Shown here in pieces: positions 1 to 8,987 of a DNA stretch of 13,549 nt. Below the pieces are notes generated by a model. The model made no database searches. It was not told the DNA's origin and was given only the letters and a program-made list of their open reading frames with translations. This stretch comes from Elusimicrobiota bacterium (GTDB lineage Bacteria > CG03 > SLGR01 > JAGXOG01). Every line of letters begins with the position of its first letter. The first letter of the stretch is position 1. The DNA is taken from positions 1-13,549 of the forward strand of contig JAQICQ010000160.1 of the NCBI GenBank assembly GCA_027858455.1, given 5' to 3'. The translations under genes were made by a program, and so were the position numbers.

Positions 1-1
1 A

Positions 2-3000
2 GACGGGTTGTTTTGTGAAAAGATTTTTGGCCCGATAAAAGATTATGAATGCAACTGCGGAAGATATAAATATCCCAGGCACGAAGGCGTTGTATGCGAG
101 AGGTGCGGGGTAGAGGTTACAAAAAAGGAAGTTCGAAGAGAGAGAATGGGGCATATCGAGTTAGCCGTTCCGGTTGCTCATATCTGGTATGTCCGTCAGC
201 CTCCGTCAATGATCGGAAAAATTTTAAATCTGAAAAGAAAATATATTGAACAGATTGCTTATTACGCATCTTATATTATTACCGATATTGAAAACGATAT
301 TTTTGCGGATATAAAACTTATAGATAATAAAAAAATAGCTCCTCATGATGTGGATTCTTTTAACGAACGTCAGTATATATCAGTAATAAATGCTGAAACT
401 TATAATAAGATTCAGTCTATTTTAAAAGAGCTTAAAGAACTTTATAAAGATTTGACAGAATCGTGGGTTTCAGGCGATATAATGTTTTTTAAGAGCTTTG
501 TAAGAGAAATATATAAAGAACCTCTTTACGGAGACCTGCAGAGAAAGATAGGAAAAAATATTTATAACGCGGATAAATTTAACAGCATCTACGACCTTTC
601 GGCAAATAAGTTTAACAAAATAGAAGAATATCTTGACGCGATAGAGAAAAACCTTAAAGCTATCGCTGAAGCGACAATCGAAAAATCAGATGTTTTTACA
701 GATTATTTTGAAAATGTAGTAAATTGCTGGGAAGTTGATGATTACAGCGGTATAATAGAGAACTCCGGTAAAGTTCTTGAAAATACGAAAGATAAAAAGG
801 TTATATCGGGGTTTGAAGAGATATTAAAGATAAGCAATAAAATAGTAGGGGTAGAAAATGAGCTCAAAGATTCCATAAACGATAAAATAAGGGCTCTTAT
901 AAAAGAGACTGATAAGAACCTGAAAGATGAACCGGTTTTAACAGGGACTATCGGAGGTGAAGGTCTTTATAATTTGCTTAAAGATGACTTTAATCCCAAG
1001 AAGATCGCGGATAATATACGGGAAAAATTAAAATCTCCAAAAACCGGCAAAGGTAAAAGCCGCCGGTTCAAAATACGTTTAAAGATAATAGAATATTTCA
1101 TAAATTCCAATAATAAAGCCGAATATATGATGTTGAAAAGAGTGCCGGTTATACCTCCGGATTTAAGGCCCCTGGTTCCGCTTAAGGGCGGGACGTTTGC
1201 ATCGTCCGATTTAAATGACCTTTACAGAAGGATAATAAACCGGAACAAACGCCTTAAAGCTATTATTGAGATAGGGGCGCCGGATGTAATGCTTCACAAC
1301 GAAAAACGTCTTCTGCAGGAATCGGTAGATACCCTTATACAAAACGGGGTGAGAAACAAAACCGTGAGGGGTTCCGGCAGGCGTCCTCTGAAATCTCTTT
1401 CTGAAAATATTAAAGGAAAACAGGGCAGATTCCGGAGAAATTTATTGGGCAAGAGGGTTGATTATTCGGGGCGGTCGGTAATTGTAGTTGGCCCGAATTT
1501 AAAATTAAGCCAATGCGGCCTGCCCAAGGAGATGGCCGTTGAACTGTATAAACCTTTTATATTAAGAGGCCTGATGAAAAAAGGGTATGCGGCCAATGCA
1601 AAGGCTGCCCGCAGATTACTTGAGCAGGAAGTTCCGATAGTCTATGATATACTTGAAACAATAATCAAAGACCATCCCGTGCTTCTTAACCGAGCTCCTA
1701 CTTTGCACCGGCTCAGTATCCAGGCCTTTGAACCTGTTCTTGTAGAAGGTAAAGCAATACAGCTTCACCCTCTGGCCTGCGCGGGATTTAACGCGGATTT
1801 TGACGGCGATCAGATGGCAGTGCATGTTCCTATATCTCCAGAAGCCTGCATGGAAGCAAAACTTATGGTTATGGCGGTTAACAATATAATTTCTCCCGCG
1901 CACGGAGACAACATAATGGCTCCTTCCCAGGATATGGTTATGGGGTGCAACTACATAACCAGAGAAAAACGAGGCGTAAAAGGAGAAGGCTCAATATTTG
2001 CAGACAGTAAAGAGGTTGAGTATGCTTATCAGTCTGGAGCCCTAGATATTAACGCCCGCATTAAAGTCAACGGTATAAACAAAATTAAGGAAGAAGGTTT
2101 AAAGAAAGAAGACTTTAGGAATTCCGACAAGTGGAAAGATTACACTACCGGTGGGAGAGTTATATTTAATGAGCTGCTTCCCGACGGGTTTGAATTTTTA
2201 AATGAAGTAGTGACAAAAAAGGTCTTAAATCAGCAGGTAGCAAAATGTTTCTGGGAATTCAGCAAATACGAAACGGTTAAATTTCTTGACAGAATTAAAA
2301 AGTTTGGTTTTAAATATGCCACCACAAGCGGCATATCTCTTTCCATAGATGATATGGAAATACCGGAATATAAAAAATCGGCCATAGAAGCAGCTGAAAA
2401 ACAAGTTGATAAGATTCTTGAAAATTATCACAAAGGATATATAACCGCCGCTGAAAAGAGCAACGAAATTATTGATATATGGAGCCAGGTCACGGATAAG
2501 GTCGCTGATGCAATGATAGGTGAGATAGAAGAACAGAACCGTAAAAAGTACAATCCGGCCAATCCGAAATTCAACCCTCTTCAGCTTATGGCTTCGTCGG
2601 GGGCGCGTGGTTCTATAGATCAGATAAGACAGTTAGCCGGAATGCGTGGTCTCATGAGCCGGAGCGGAACCGGCGGCAGCGGCGAGGTAATCGAGCAGCC
2701 GATAAAATCTAATTTCCGCGAAGGTCTTTCAGTATTTGAATATTATATATCCACCCACGGAGGAAGAAAAGGTCTTACCGATACAGCATTAAAAACAGCA
2801 GAAGCAGGCCATCTTACGAGGCGATTAGTTGATGTTGCCCACAATGTTATAATTGTTGAGGATGATTGTGATACCGTCCGGGGTATTAATGTAAGCGCAA
2901 TACGGGATACCGAGACGAATGAAGAGATTGAAAGTCTGTCCGACAGGATCCACGGCCGTATTACGCTCAACTCTATAGCGGACCCGTTATCCGATGAAGT

Positions 3001-4555
3001 TATAGTAAAAGAGGGGGACTTGATAAACCGTGAAATAGCAGACCGGATTGTGCGCTCGGAAATAACCGGGTTAAGAGTCAGATCTCCGATTACCTGCGAA
3101 TCCAAAAACGGTATATGCAGAAAATGCTACGGAGCAGATCTTTCCAGCGGCAACCTTGCCCGGGAGGGTATGGCAGTCGGAGTTATTGCCGCCCAGTCTA
3201 TAGGGGAGCCCGGCACTCAGCTGACTTTACGTACTTTTCATGTCGGAGGAACCGCTTCAAATATATCACAGGCGAGGGAAATCAGGGCAGAAATTGACGG
3301 TATAGTAAGGTTTGAGGACATCAATACCATAGAAGATGAAAAAGGGCGAATAATAAATATTTCCCGCAAAGGAAAAATTGAAATTAAGGGAAAACAGGAG
3401 GGGGAGATACATAAAGATACTTATGATGTAAGATACGGCGCAGTGCTTCATAAGAAGAAATCAAAATCCGGAGTGAAAGTTAAAGAAGGCGAAGTTATTG
3501 CCGAATGGGAACCGTTTTCCACCCCCATTATAGCCGAACAGAACGGCACCGTAAAATATATTGATATAGTAAGGGGAATAAATGCCCGCGAAGAGGTAAA
3601 TCAAAAGACCGGCAGAACCGAATTGGTAGTAGTGCCGTATATCGGCGGAGTAAAAGGCGGTAAAAAGAATTATTACCCCCACATTGAGCTTAAAGCTAAA
3701 AAAGGTGAAACCAAAAAATATCCGCTTCAGATTGACGCTCTGCTGTCCGCTTCAAAAGAAGAGATAGAAAAAGGTAAGAAAATAAGGGTTGGCGAAGAGC
3801 TGGCCAGAGTTCCTCTTAAAGAAATTAAAACCCGGGATATTACTTCCGGCCTGCCCAGGGTTATAGAGCTTTTTGAAGCAAGGCCTCCGAAAAACAGCGC
3901 CGTAGTAAGCGAGATTGAGGGCACTGTATCGATCGTGCAGAACGAGAAAGGTACTTCCGGCGCTCTTACGGTTTCAATTAACCCGCCCGAAGGAGAAGGA
4001 GTGGCTAAGACTTATAAAATTCCGCCGGGTAAGCACCTGGAGGTAATAGACGGTACGGAAGTTCAGGAAGGGGATGCTCTTACAGACGGAGCGGTAGATA
4101 CGCATGACATACTTGATGTTAAGGGGTATAAGGCTGTTCAGGAATTTCTGGTTAATGAAATACAGAGCGTTTATAGGTTGCAGGGGGTTGATGTCAACGA
4201 TAAGCATATTGAGATAATTATCCGTCAGATGCTCTCGTTCGTGCAGATTACCGCCAGCGGAGATACAACATTGCAGGAAAAAGAAGTAGCTAAAAAAACT
4301 GTCGTTGACCGTGTCAATAAAGAATTAGGGCCGGATCAAGAGCCGGCAAGATATCAGCCGAAGCTGCTGGGAATATCCAAAGCATCGTTAAACAGTGAAA
4401 GTTTTATATCTGCCGCCTCATTTGAGAGGACCACAAAAGTATTAACACAGGCGGCAGTTTCAGGGCAGGTAGATTACCTGCGGGGGCTGAAAGAAAATGT
4501 TATCGTAGGTAAATTAATACCGGTTGGAACCGGACAACTTAAGGAGGAAGCATAA
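2..4555 (+). CDS. rpoC: DNA-directed RNA polymerase subunit beta' (5' partial)
   Basis: This is the catalytic beta' subunit of RNA polymerase. The frame is open through the left edge: the first codons read DGLFCEKIFGP, the standard family sequence at about residue 50. The TTG at base 8 is therefore an internal Leu, and roughly the first 50-55 residues lie outside the window. In order I see the N-terminal zinc ribbon (CxC then CxxC, bases 50-106), the PPDLRPLVP lid/rudder region (about 1156), the catalytic Mg-binding NADFDGD (1790-1810), the bridge-helix/trigger region (about 2590-2824) and the second zinc site (a Cys near 2866 plus the cluster at 3095-3128). An SI3-like insertion of about 190 residues follows GGTASN (about 3265-3850), as in Gram-negative lineages, and then the conserved C-terminus. 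Between the PPSMIG motif and PPDLRP there are about 318 residues against roughly 130 in E. coli, so the clamp region carries an extra insert (about 290-940). rpsL follows after 6 bases. Confidence 0.98.
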   Translation, partial: DGLFCEKIFGPIKDYECNCGRYKYPRHEGVVCERCGVEVTKKEVRRERMGHIELAVPVAHIWYVRQPPSMIGKILNLKRKYIEQIAYYASYIITDIENDIFADIKLIDNKKIAPHDVDSFNERQYISVINAETYNKIQSILKELKELYKDLTESWVSGDIMFFKSFVREIYKEPLYGDLQRKIGKNIYNADKFNSIYDLSANKFNKIEEYLDAIEKNLKAIAEATIEKSDVFTDYFENVVNCWEVDDYSGIIENSGKVLENTKDKKVISGFEEILKISNKIVGVENELKDSINDKIRALIKETDKNLKDEPVLTGTIGGEGLYNLLKDDFNPKKIADNIREKLKSPKTGKGKSRRFKIRLKIIEYFINSNNKAEYMMLKRVPVIPPDLRPLVPLKGGTFASSDLNDLYRRIINRNKRLKAIIEIGAPDVMLHNEKRLLQESVDTLIQNGVRNKTVRGSGRRPLKSLSENIKGKQGRFRRNLLGKRVDYSGRSVIVVGPNLKLSQCGLPKEMAVELYKPFILRGLMKKGYAANAKAARRLLEQEVPIVYDILETIIKDHPVLLNRAPTLHRLSIQAFEPVLVEGKAIQLHPLACAGFNADFDGDQMAVHVPISPEACMEAKLMVMAVNNIISPAHGDNIMAPSQDMVMGCNYITREKRGVKGEGSIFADSKEVEYAYQSGALDINARIKVNGINKIKEEGLKKEDFRNSDKWKDYTTGGRVIFNELLPDGFEFLNEVVTKKVLNQQVAKCFWEFSKYETVKFLDRIKKFGFKYATTSGISLSIDDMEIPEYKKSAIEAAEKQVDKILENYHKGYITAAEKSNEIIDIWSQVTDKVADAMIGEIEEQNRKKYNPANPKFNPLQLMASSGARGSIDQIRQLAGMRGLMSRSGTGGSGEVIEQPIKSNFREGLSVFEYYISTHGGRKGLTDTALKTAEAGHLTRRLVDVAHNVIIVEDDCDTVRGINVSAIRDTETNEEIESLSDRIHGRITLNSIADPLSDEVIVKEGDLINREIADRIVRSEITGLRVRSPITCESKNGICRKCYGADLSSGNLAREGMAVGVIAAQSIGEPGTQLTLRTFHVGGTASNISQAREIRAEIDGIVRFEDINTIEDEKGRIINISRKGKIEIKGKQEGEIHKDTYDVRYGAVLHKKKSKSGVKVKEGEVIAEWEPFSTPIIAEQNGTVKYIDIVRGINAREEVNQKTGRTELVVVPYIGGVKGGKKNYYPHIELKAKKGETKKYPLQIDALLSASKEEIEKGKKIRVGEELARVPLKEIKTRDITSGLPRVIELFEARPPKNSAVVSEIEGTVSIVQNEKGTSGALTVSINPPEGEGVAKTYKIPPGKHLEVIDGTEVQEGDALTDGAVDTHDILDVKGYKAVQEFLVNEIQSVYRLQGVDVNDKHIEIIIRQMLSFVQITASGDTTLQEKEVAKKTVVDRVNKELGPDQEPARYQPKLLGISKASLNSESFISAASFERTTKVLTQAAVSGQVDYLRGLKENVIVGKLIPVGTGQLKEEA
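4541..4547 (+). promoter_or_regulatory. Ribosome binding site of rpsL inside the rpoC 3' end
   Basis: AAGGAGG is a near-perfect anti-16S match that lies within the last codons of rpoC, 14 bases before the rpsL ATG. The spacing is longer than optimal. Its position suggests that rpsL translation is linked to the passage of ribosomes through rpoC. Confidence 0.7.
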
Positions 4556-4561
4556 TTTATA

Positions 4562-4930
4562 ATGCCAACAACTAACCAGTTAATAAAAAAAGGACGTAAA
4601 AAAATAGTAAAAAAGAAAAATACGCCGGCGCTGGGCGGAAGCCCGCAAAAAAGAGGTGTCTGCATAAGAGTATGTACAACTACTCCTAAAAAACCGAATT
4701 CCGCGTTGAGAAAAGTCGCCAGAGTTAAACTTACCAACGGAATGGATGTTGCCGCTTATATTCCGGGGGAAGGCCATAATCTTCAGGAGCACTCAATAAT
4801 TTTACTCAGGGGTGGGCGGGTTAAGGATCTCCCCGGAGTAAGGTATCATGTTATAAGGGGGGCGCTTGATTGCGCCGGAGTTGACAACAGGTCACAGGGT
4901 AGGTCAAAATACGGAAAGAAAAAATCATGA
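4562..4930 (+). CDS. rpsL: 30S ribosomal protein S12
   Basis: S12 lies at the decoding centre of the 30S subunit and helps control translational accuracy. The 122-residue length is normal, and the N-terminal MPTTNQL is typical. The loop TTTPKKPNSALRKVARV holds the lysines (residues 43-44) where streptomycin-resistance changes usually arise. The second loop, GRVKDLPGVRYH, keeps Lys88 and Asp89; the Asp is the residue methylthiolated by RimO in many bacteria. Both loops carry the usual drug-sensitive residues. The C-terminus is the standard basic SKYGKKKS. The gene starts 6 bases after rpoC and its TGA overlaps the rpsG ATG (ATGA), so S12 and S7 are probably translationally coupled, as in the classical str operon. 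Confidence 0.98.
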   Translation: MPTTNQLIKKGRKKIVKKKNTPALGGSPQKRGVCIRVCTTTPKKPNSALRKVARVKLTNGMDVAAYIPGEGHNLQEHSIILLRGGRVKDLPGVRYHVIRGALDCAGVDNRSQGRSKYGKKKS

Positions 4931-5391
4931 ATACAGATAATAATTACCAGAAATATAACGATAAAGAGTTTACCCATAAAGAGATTATGGACCGGTTAAT
5001 AAAGAAAGTAATGTGGGCGGGCAAAAAGAGTCTGGCCGCCAAGATATGTAGCGAAGCTTTAAATATGTCCGGAGAAAAATTAAACGTCAGCCCGGAAGAA
5101 GCTTTAGATAAAGCTTTGGAAAATGTCGGGCCTTTGGTTGAGGTTAAGTCAAAAAGAGTGGGTGGAGCTACTTATCAGGTGCCGGTAGAAGTTACACCTT
5201 TGAGAAAATTACAGCTTTCCATAAGATGGATTGTAGATTTTGCCCGGACGAGAAAAGGGATGGATATGAGCAGGGCATTAGCCGGAGAAATAGTTCAGTC
5301 GGCAAAAGGAGAAGGCGCTGCGGTTAAAAAGAAAGAAGACATCCATAGAATGGCGGAAGCCAACAAGGCTTTTGCCCATTACAGTTGGTAA
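4927..5391 (+). CDS. rpsG: 30S ribosomal protein S7 with atypical N-terminus
   Basis: S7 starts assembly of the 30S head by binding the 3' major domain of 16S rRNA. The 154-residue length is normal. Conserved parts are the GKKSLAAKI helix, the beta-hairpin segment VKSKRVGGATYQVPVEV, the RWIVDFAR helix and the C-terminal MAEANKAFAHYSW. The N-terminus is odd. The family normally begins with a basic arm of the kind RRxxxxKRxxxPDPxYxS, whereas this protein begins MNTDNNYQKYNDKEFTHKE, with little net charge and no PDP motif. The start is constrained: the ATG overlaps the rpsL stop, and the next in-frame codon upstream that matters is a TAG at 4900, with no start codon between. The difference therefore looks real rather than a mis-called start. 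Identity is certain; the effect of the changed arm is not known. Confidence 0.97.
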   Translation: MNTDNNYQKYNDKEFTHKEIMDRLIKKVMWAGKKSLAAKICSEALNMSGEKLNVSPEEALDKALENVGPLVEVKSKRVGGATYQVPVEVTPLRKLQLSIRWIVDFARTRKGMDMSRALAGEIVQSAKGEGAAVKKKEDIHRMAEANKAFAHYSW

Positions 5392-5444
5392 ATAAATATA
5401 AATAGAACAAATTGAACATAACAGAAGAGATAATATCAAAAGAA

Positions 5445-7502
5445 ATGAATGAATTAAGTAAATTAAGGGAGATAGGCATTGTAGCTCATATAGACGCAGG
5501 TAAGACTACGGTTACCGAGCGGATGCTTTTCTATACCGGAAAAACCTATAAGATGGGAGAGACCCATGACGGCACGGCGGTTATGGACTGGATGCAGCAG
5601 GAGCAGGACAGGGGAATAACTATAACTTCCGCTGCTACTACATGCCAATGGAAAGACTGCACTATAAATATAATAGATACTCCGGGACATGTTGATTTTA
5701 CGGTAGAAGTAGAAAGATCCCTGCGGGTTCTGGACGGATGCGTGGTTGTCTTTTGCGGGGTGGGCGGCGTTGAGCCTCAGTCTGAAACTGTCTGGAGGCA
5801 GGCCGACAGATATAATGTGCCCAGGATAACTTTTGTAAACAAACTTGATCGTACGGGGGCGGATTTTCACCGGGTTATAAAGGATATGAAAGAAAAGCTC
5901 AAAGAAGAAACCGCTGTTCCCATACAGCTTCCCATAGGTTCAGAGGAGAACTTTGAAGGCATAATAGATCTGGTGGAGATGAATGCAAAAATATTTAATG
6001 AAGAGACAGGGGTGAAAATAGATGTCGTCCCTATTCCTGAAAATATGATTGAAGAAGCTGTCAGAATGCGCGCAAAATTAGTTGAAACTTTAGGTGAAAT
6101 CGATGAAAGCATAATGGAAAAATTTATCGAGGAAGAAAAAGTTTCTGTCTCTTTGCTGAAAAAGGCAATTCGTAAAGCAACTGTTAATTTTAAAATAATT
6201 CCGGTTTTATGCGGGTCAGCCCTTAAAAATAAAGGGATCCAGATGCTTATGGACGCCGTTAAAGATTATCTGCCCTCTCCCCTGGACGTTAAAGAGGTCA
6301 AGGGTATGAATCCGGATACCGGCAAGGAAGAGATAAGAAAAGCCGACCCGGACGGCCCGCTTTCCGCGCTGGTATTTAAAATAATGTCGGATACCTATGT
6401 AGGCCGGCTTGTTTTTACCCGGGTTTATTCGGGAACATTAAAAAAAGGGTCTTACATATATAACCGCACTTTGGATAAAAAAGAGAGAGTTTCCAGGATT
6501 TTGGAGATGCATGCAAATACCCGTAAGGACAGGGATCTGCTTAGAGCCGGAGAAATCGCAGCCATAATTGGCCCTAAAGATACTTCTACCGGAGATACTT
6601 TATGCGATGAGGATTCTCCCATAATTCTTGAAAATATACATTTTCCTGATCCGGTTGTGTCAATTGCCATAGAAGCAGCCGATAAACAGGAAGAAGAAAA
6701 GTTAATGGTGGCATTAAGTAAACTTATTTCCGAGGATCCTTCGTTAGTCCTGACGGTTGATGAGACCAGCGGCCAGAGTATAATAAAAGGCATGGGTGAA
6801 CTGCACCTGGAAGTAATAGTATACAGGCTAAAAGACGAATTTAATATAAAGTGCCGGGTTTCAGAACCCATTGTGACTTATAAAGAAACAATAACTAAGA
6901 AATTAAAAATAGATGAGAAATATGTCAAACAGTCCGGCGGCCGCGGACAGTACGGGCATGCAGTAATAAAGTTTGAGCCGGCAAAAAAGAATACCGGATT
7001 TGATTTTATTAATGAAATAAGAGAAGGACGGATTCCCAAAGAATTTATTCCGGCAATAGAAGAAGGAGTAAAAGAAGCATTAACAGACGGACAGCTCGGA
7101 GGTTTTGAAGTAACCGATGTAAGAGCCACCCTTATTGACGGGTCTTTCCATGAAGTTGATTCATCAAAAATGTCTTTTAAGATAACGGGGGGCCGCGCCG
7201 CTCGTCGAGCTTTGAGGAAAGCCGGCCCGGTACTGCTTGAACCTATTATGAAAATTGATATAATGGTTCCTAATGAACATCTCGGCGGAGTGCTTGAAGA
7301 TTTCAATTCAAGACGGGGAACCGTCAAAGAGCTTTTAAGCAGCGGCGACAGTCATTTTATAAAGGGAACGGCGCCGCTGGCTGAAATGTTTGGTTATGCA
7401 ACTTCTCTAAGGTCGGCAAGTCAGGGGAGAGCGTCTTACAGTATGGAACCGTCTCATTTTGAAAAGGTTCCCCGGCAGATAACAGAAGATATATTAAAAT
7501 AA
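5445..7502 (+). CDS. fusA: Translation elongation factor G
   Basis: EF-G is the GTPase that drives tRNA-mRNA translocation and, with RRF, ribosome recycling. The G motifs are complete: AHIDAGKT (residues 14-21), RGITIT, DTPGHVDF, NKLD and GSAL. Domain III shows GMGELHLEV, domain IV shows GGRGQYGHA and GSFHEVDSS, and domain V shows LAEMFGYAT and LRSASQGRASY. It reads as a canonical EF-G I rather than a tetracycline-resistance type. From the ATG at 5445 the protein has 685 residues, and the P-loop lies about three residues earlier than in E. coli. A TTG at 5412 would add 11 residues. Neither start has a strong ribosome site, and I prefer the ATG because its N-terminal length fits the family better. 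In domain IV the usual stretch after SFK is replaced by TGGRAARRALRKA. It follows rpsG by 53 bases and precedes tuf by 37. Confidence 0.97.
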   Translation: MNELSKLREIGIVAHIDAGKTTVTERMLFYTGKTYKMGETHDGTAVMDWMQQEQDRGITITSAATTCQWKDCTINIIDTPGHVDFTVEVERSLRVLDGCVVVFCGVGGVEPQSETVWRQADRYNVPRITFVNKLDRTGADFHRVIKDMKEKLKEETAVPIQLPIGSEENFEGIIDLVEMNAKIFNEETGVKIDVVPIPENMIEEAVRMRAKLVETLGEIDESIMEKFIEEEKVSVSLLKKAIRKATVNFKIIPVLCGSALKNKGIQMLMDAVKDYLPSPLDVKEVKGMNPDTGKEEIRKADPDGPLSALVFKIMSDTYVGRLVFTRVYSGTLKKGSYIYNRTLDKKERVSRILEMHANTRKDRDLLRAGEIAAIIGPKDTSTGDTLCDEDSPIILENIHFPDPVVSIAIEAADKQEEEKLMVALSKLISEDPSLVLTVDETSGQSIIKGMGELHLEVIVYRLKDEFNIKCRVSEPIVTYKETITKKLKIDEKYVKQSGGRGQYGHAVIKFEPAKKNTGFDFINEIREGRIPKEFIPAIEEGVKEALTDGQLGGFEVTDVRATLIDGSFHEVDSSKMSFKITGGRAARRALRKAGPVLLEPIMKIDIMVPNEHLGGVLEDFNSRRGTVKELLSSGDSHFIKGTAPLAEMFGYATSLRSASQGRASYSMEPSHFEKVPRQITEDILK

Positions 7503-7525
7503 TCAGATAAAATTAAGATAATTAC

Positions 7526-7531
7526 GGAGGT
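7526..7531 (+). promoter_or_regulatory. Ribosome binding site of tuf
   Basis: GGAGGT lies 8 bases before the tuf ATG. It is among the best-placed Shine-Dalgarno sequences in the window, which fits the very high expression of EF-Tu. Confidence 0.75.
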
Positions 7532-7539
7532 ATTTAAAA

Positions 7540-8730
7540 ATGGCGAAAGAAAAATTTGAAAGAAGTAAACCGCATGTAAACGTGGGAACGATAGGTCATG
7601 TTGATCACGGTAAGACAACGCTTACAGCGGCGATACTGCAGTATCTTGAAAACAAAGGTTTAGCGGAACTTAAAGGCGTTGACGATATAGATAATGCCCC
7701 CGAAGAAAAAGAAAGAGGCGTAACGATAGCGACGGCGCATGTAGAATACGAGAGTGAAACGCGTCATTATGCTCATGTTGACTGTCCCGGCCATGCCGAT
7801 TATGTAAAGAATATGATAACAGGCGCAGCGCAGATGGAAGGAGCGATATTAGTGGTATCAGCGGCCGACGGCCCGATGCCGCAGACCCGCGAGCATATAC
7901 TTCTTGCCAGGCAGGTGGGAGTACCTGCGATAGTGGTTTTCATGAACAAGACCGATCAGGTAGACGATGATGAACTTATAGAGCTTGTAGAGCTTGAGAT
8001 AAGAGAGCTTTTAAGCAAATACGAATTTCCGGGAGATGATATTCCGGTAATAAAAGGTTCTGCGTTAAAAGCGCTTGAAGCCGGTCCGGACAGCGAAGAG
8101 TCAAAGCCTCTCGGAGAGCTTATAACAGCGCTTGACGAGCATATACCGGAGCCGGAAAGAGATGTCAATAAACCGTTTTTAATGAGTGTAGAGGATGTCT
8201 TTACCATAACCGGCCGCGGAACGGTAGCAACCGGTCGTATTGAAAGAGGAAAAGTTAACAATGGCGATAAAATAGAGATAGTCGGTTTGAAAGAGAGTCG
8301 TCAGTCAGTCGCCACCGGTATAGAGATGTTTAGAAAAGATATGGACCAAGCCCAGGCGGGGGATAATGTGGGAATGCTGTTAAGGGGAGTTGAGAAAGAA
8401 GAAGTAGAGAGAGGGCAGGTAATAGCCAAACCCGGAAGCATAACGCCGCATACAAAGTTCAGAGGGCAGTTATATATATTAAGTAAAGAAGAAGGCGGAA
8501 GGCATACGCCGTTTTTCAGCGGATACCGGCCGCAGTTCTTTTTCAGGACAACAGATGTAACGGGAATAGTTAAACTTGCCGAAGGCAGGGAGATGGTAAT
8601 GCCCGGAGACAATGTAGAGCTTGAGGGAGAACTTATAGATCCAATTGCAATGGAAGAAGGATTAAGATTTGCGATAAGAGAAGGCGGTCATACGGTAGGC
8701 GCCGGTGTAGTATCGGAAGTGATTGAATAG
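7540..8730 (+). CDS. tuf: Translation elongation factor Tu
   Basis: EF-Tu delivers aminoacyl-tRNA to the ribosomal A site as a GTP complex. The 396-residue length is normal. The GTPase motifs are GHVDHGKT (19-26), the switch I Thr in RGVTIAT (Thr62), DCPGH (81-85), NKTD (136-139) and GSAL. Domains 2 and 3 are complete, with GRGTVATGRIERG, QAGDNVGMLLRG, EEGGRHTPFF and the C-terminal REGGHTVGAGVV. Val61 for the usual Ile, and NKTD for the common NKVD, are mild variants. It is the pivot of the window. On the left it continues the rpsL-rpsG-fusA series; on the right it runs into rpmG-trnW-secE-nusG with a 2-base gap. In many bacteria these two contexts belong to two different tuf copies, so this single gene may be a merger of both. 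Confidence 0.98.
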   Translation: MAKEKFERSKPHVNVGTIGHVDHGKTTLTAAILQYLENKGLAELKGVDDIDNAPEEKERGVTIATAHVEYESETRHYAHVDCPGHADYVKNMITGAAQMEGAILVVSAADGPMPQTREHILLARQVGVPAIVVFMNKTDQVDDDELIELVELEIRELLSKYEFPGDDIPVIKGSALKALEAGPDSEESKPLGELITALDEHIPEPERDVNKPFLMSVEDVFTITGRGTVATGRIERGKVNNGDKIEIVGLKESRQSVATGIEMFRKDMDQAQAGDNVGMLLRGVEKEEVERGQVIAKPGSITPHTKFRGQLYILSKEEGGRHTPFFSGYRPQFFFRTTDVTGIVKLAEGREMVMPGDNVELEGELIDPIAMEEGLRFAIREGGHTVGAGVVSEVIE

Positions 8731-8732
8731 AG

Positions 8733-8897
8733 ATGGCACAAAACGATAGAATAGTTCAGCATTTAGAGTGTCAGAAGTGTAAAAGAAGAAATTATACTTA
8801 CAGGCGCAATAAGATGCATAAACAGGATAAATTAGAGATTAAAAAATTCTGCCGCTTTTGCCGGAGTCATACTGTCCATAAGACAGTTAAAGGTTAA
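8733..8897 (+). CDS. rpmG: 50S ribosomal protein L33
   Basis: L33 is a small zinc-ribbon protein of the large subunit near the E site. I translated 54 residues beginning MAQNDRIVQHLECQKCKRR and ending HTVHKTVKG. Two CxxC pairs (Cys13/Cys16 and Cys40/Cys43) mark the zinc-binding form, and the NYTYRRNKMHKQDKLEIKKFC core is typical of the family. The start is 2 bases after the tuf stop with no strong ribosome site of its own, so translation is probably coupled to tuf. The stop ends one base before the tRNA-Trp. The rpmG-trnW-secE-nusG order is common in bacteria and supports the call. Confidence 0.96.
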   Translation: MAQNDRIVQHLECQKCKRRNYTYRRNKMHKQDKLEIKKFCRFCRSHTVHKTVKG

Positions 8898-8898
8898 T

Positions 8899-8975
8899 AG
8901 GCCTGTGGCGCAATTGGCTAGCGCATCGGATTCCAAATCCGGCGGTTGCAGGTTCAAGTCCTGCCAGGCCTGCCA
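8899..8975 (+). tRNA. tRNA-Trp (CCA anticodon)
   Basis: A full cloverleaf folds by eye. The acceptor stem is AGGCCTG/CAGGCCT and the D stem GCGC/GCGC. The anticodon stem TCGGA/TCCGG closes the loop TTCCAAA, with anticodon CCA. The T stem is GCAGG/CCTGC with loop TTCAAGT. The discriminator is G and the CCA end is encoded. The CCA anticodon and G discriminator identify tRNA-Trp. It sits between rpmG (1 base away) and secE (12 bases away) on the same strand, so it must be cut out of a polycistronic messenger. Confidence 0.97.
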
Positions 8976-8987
8976 TAATTTAAAAAG

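Noticed and set aside
8..10. TTG at base 8 as the start of rpoC
   Set aside because: The frame is open to the window edge and reads DGLFC, the conserved interior of RpoC, so this TTG is an internal leucine codon.
6878..7327. Long reverse-strand open frame within fusA, and others like it on the minus strand
   Set aside because: These mirror the codon pattern of strongly conserved forward genes, resemble no known protein, and lack ribosome sites.
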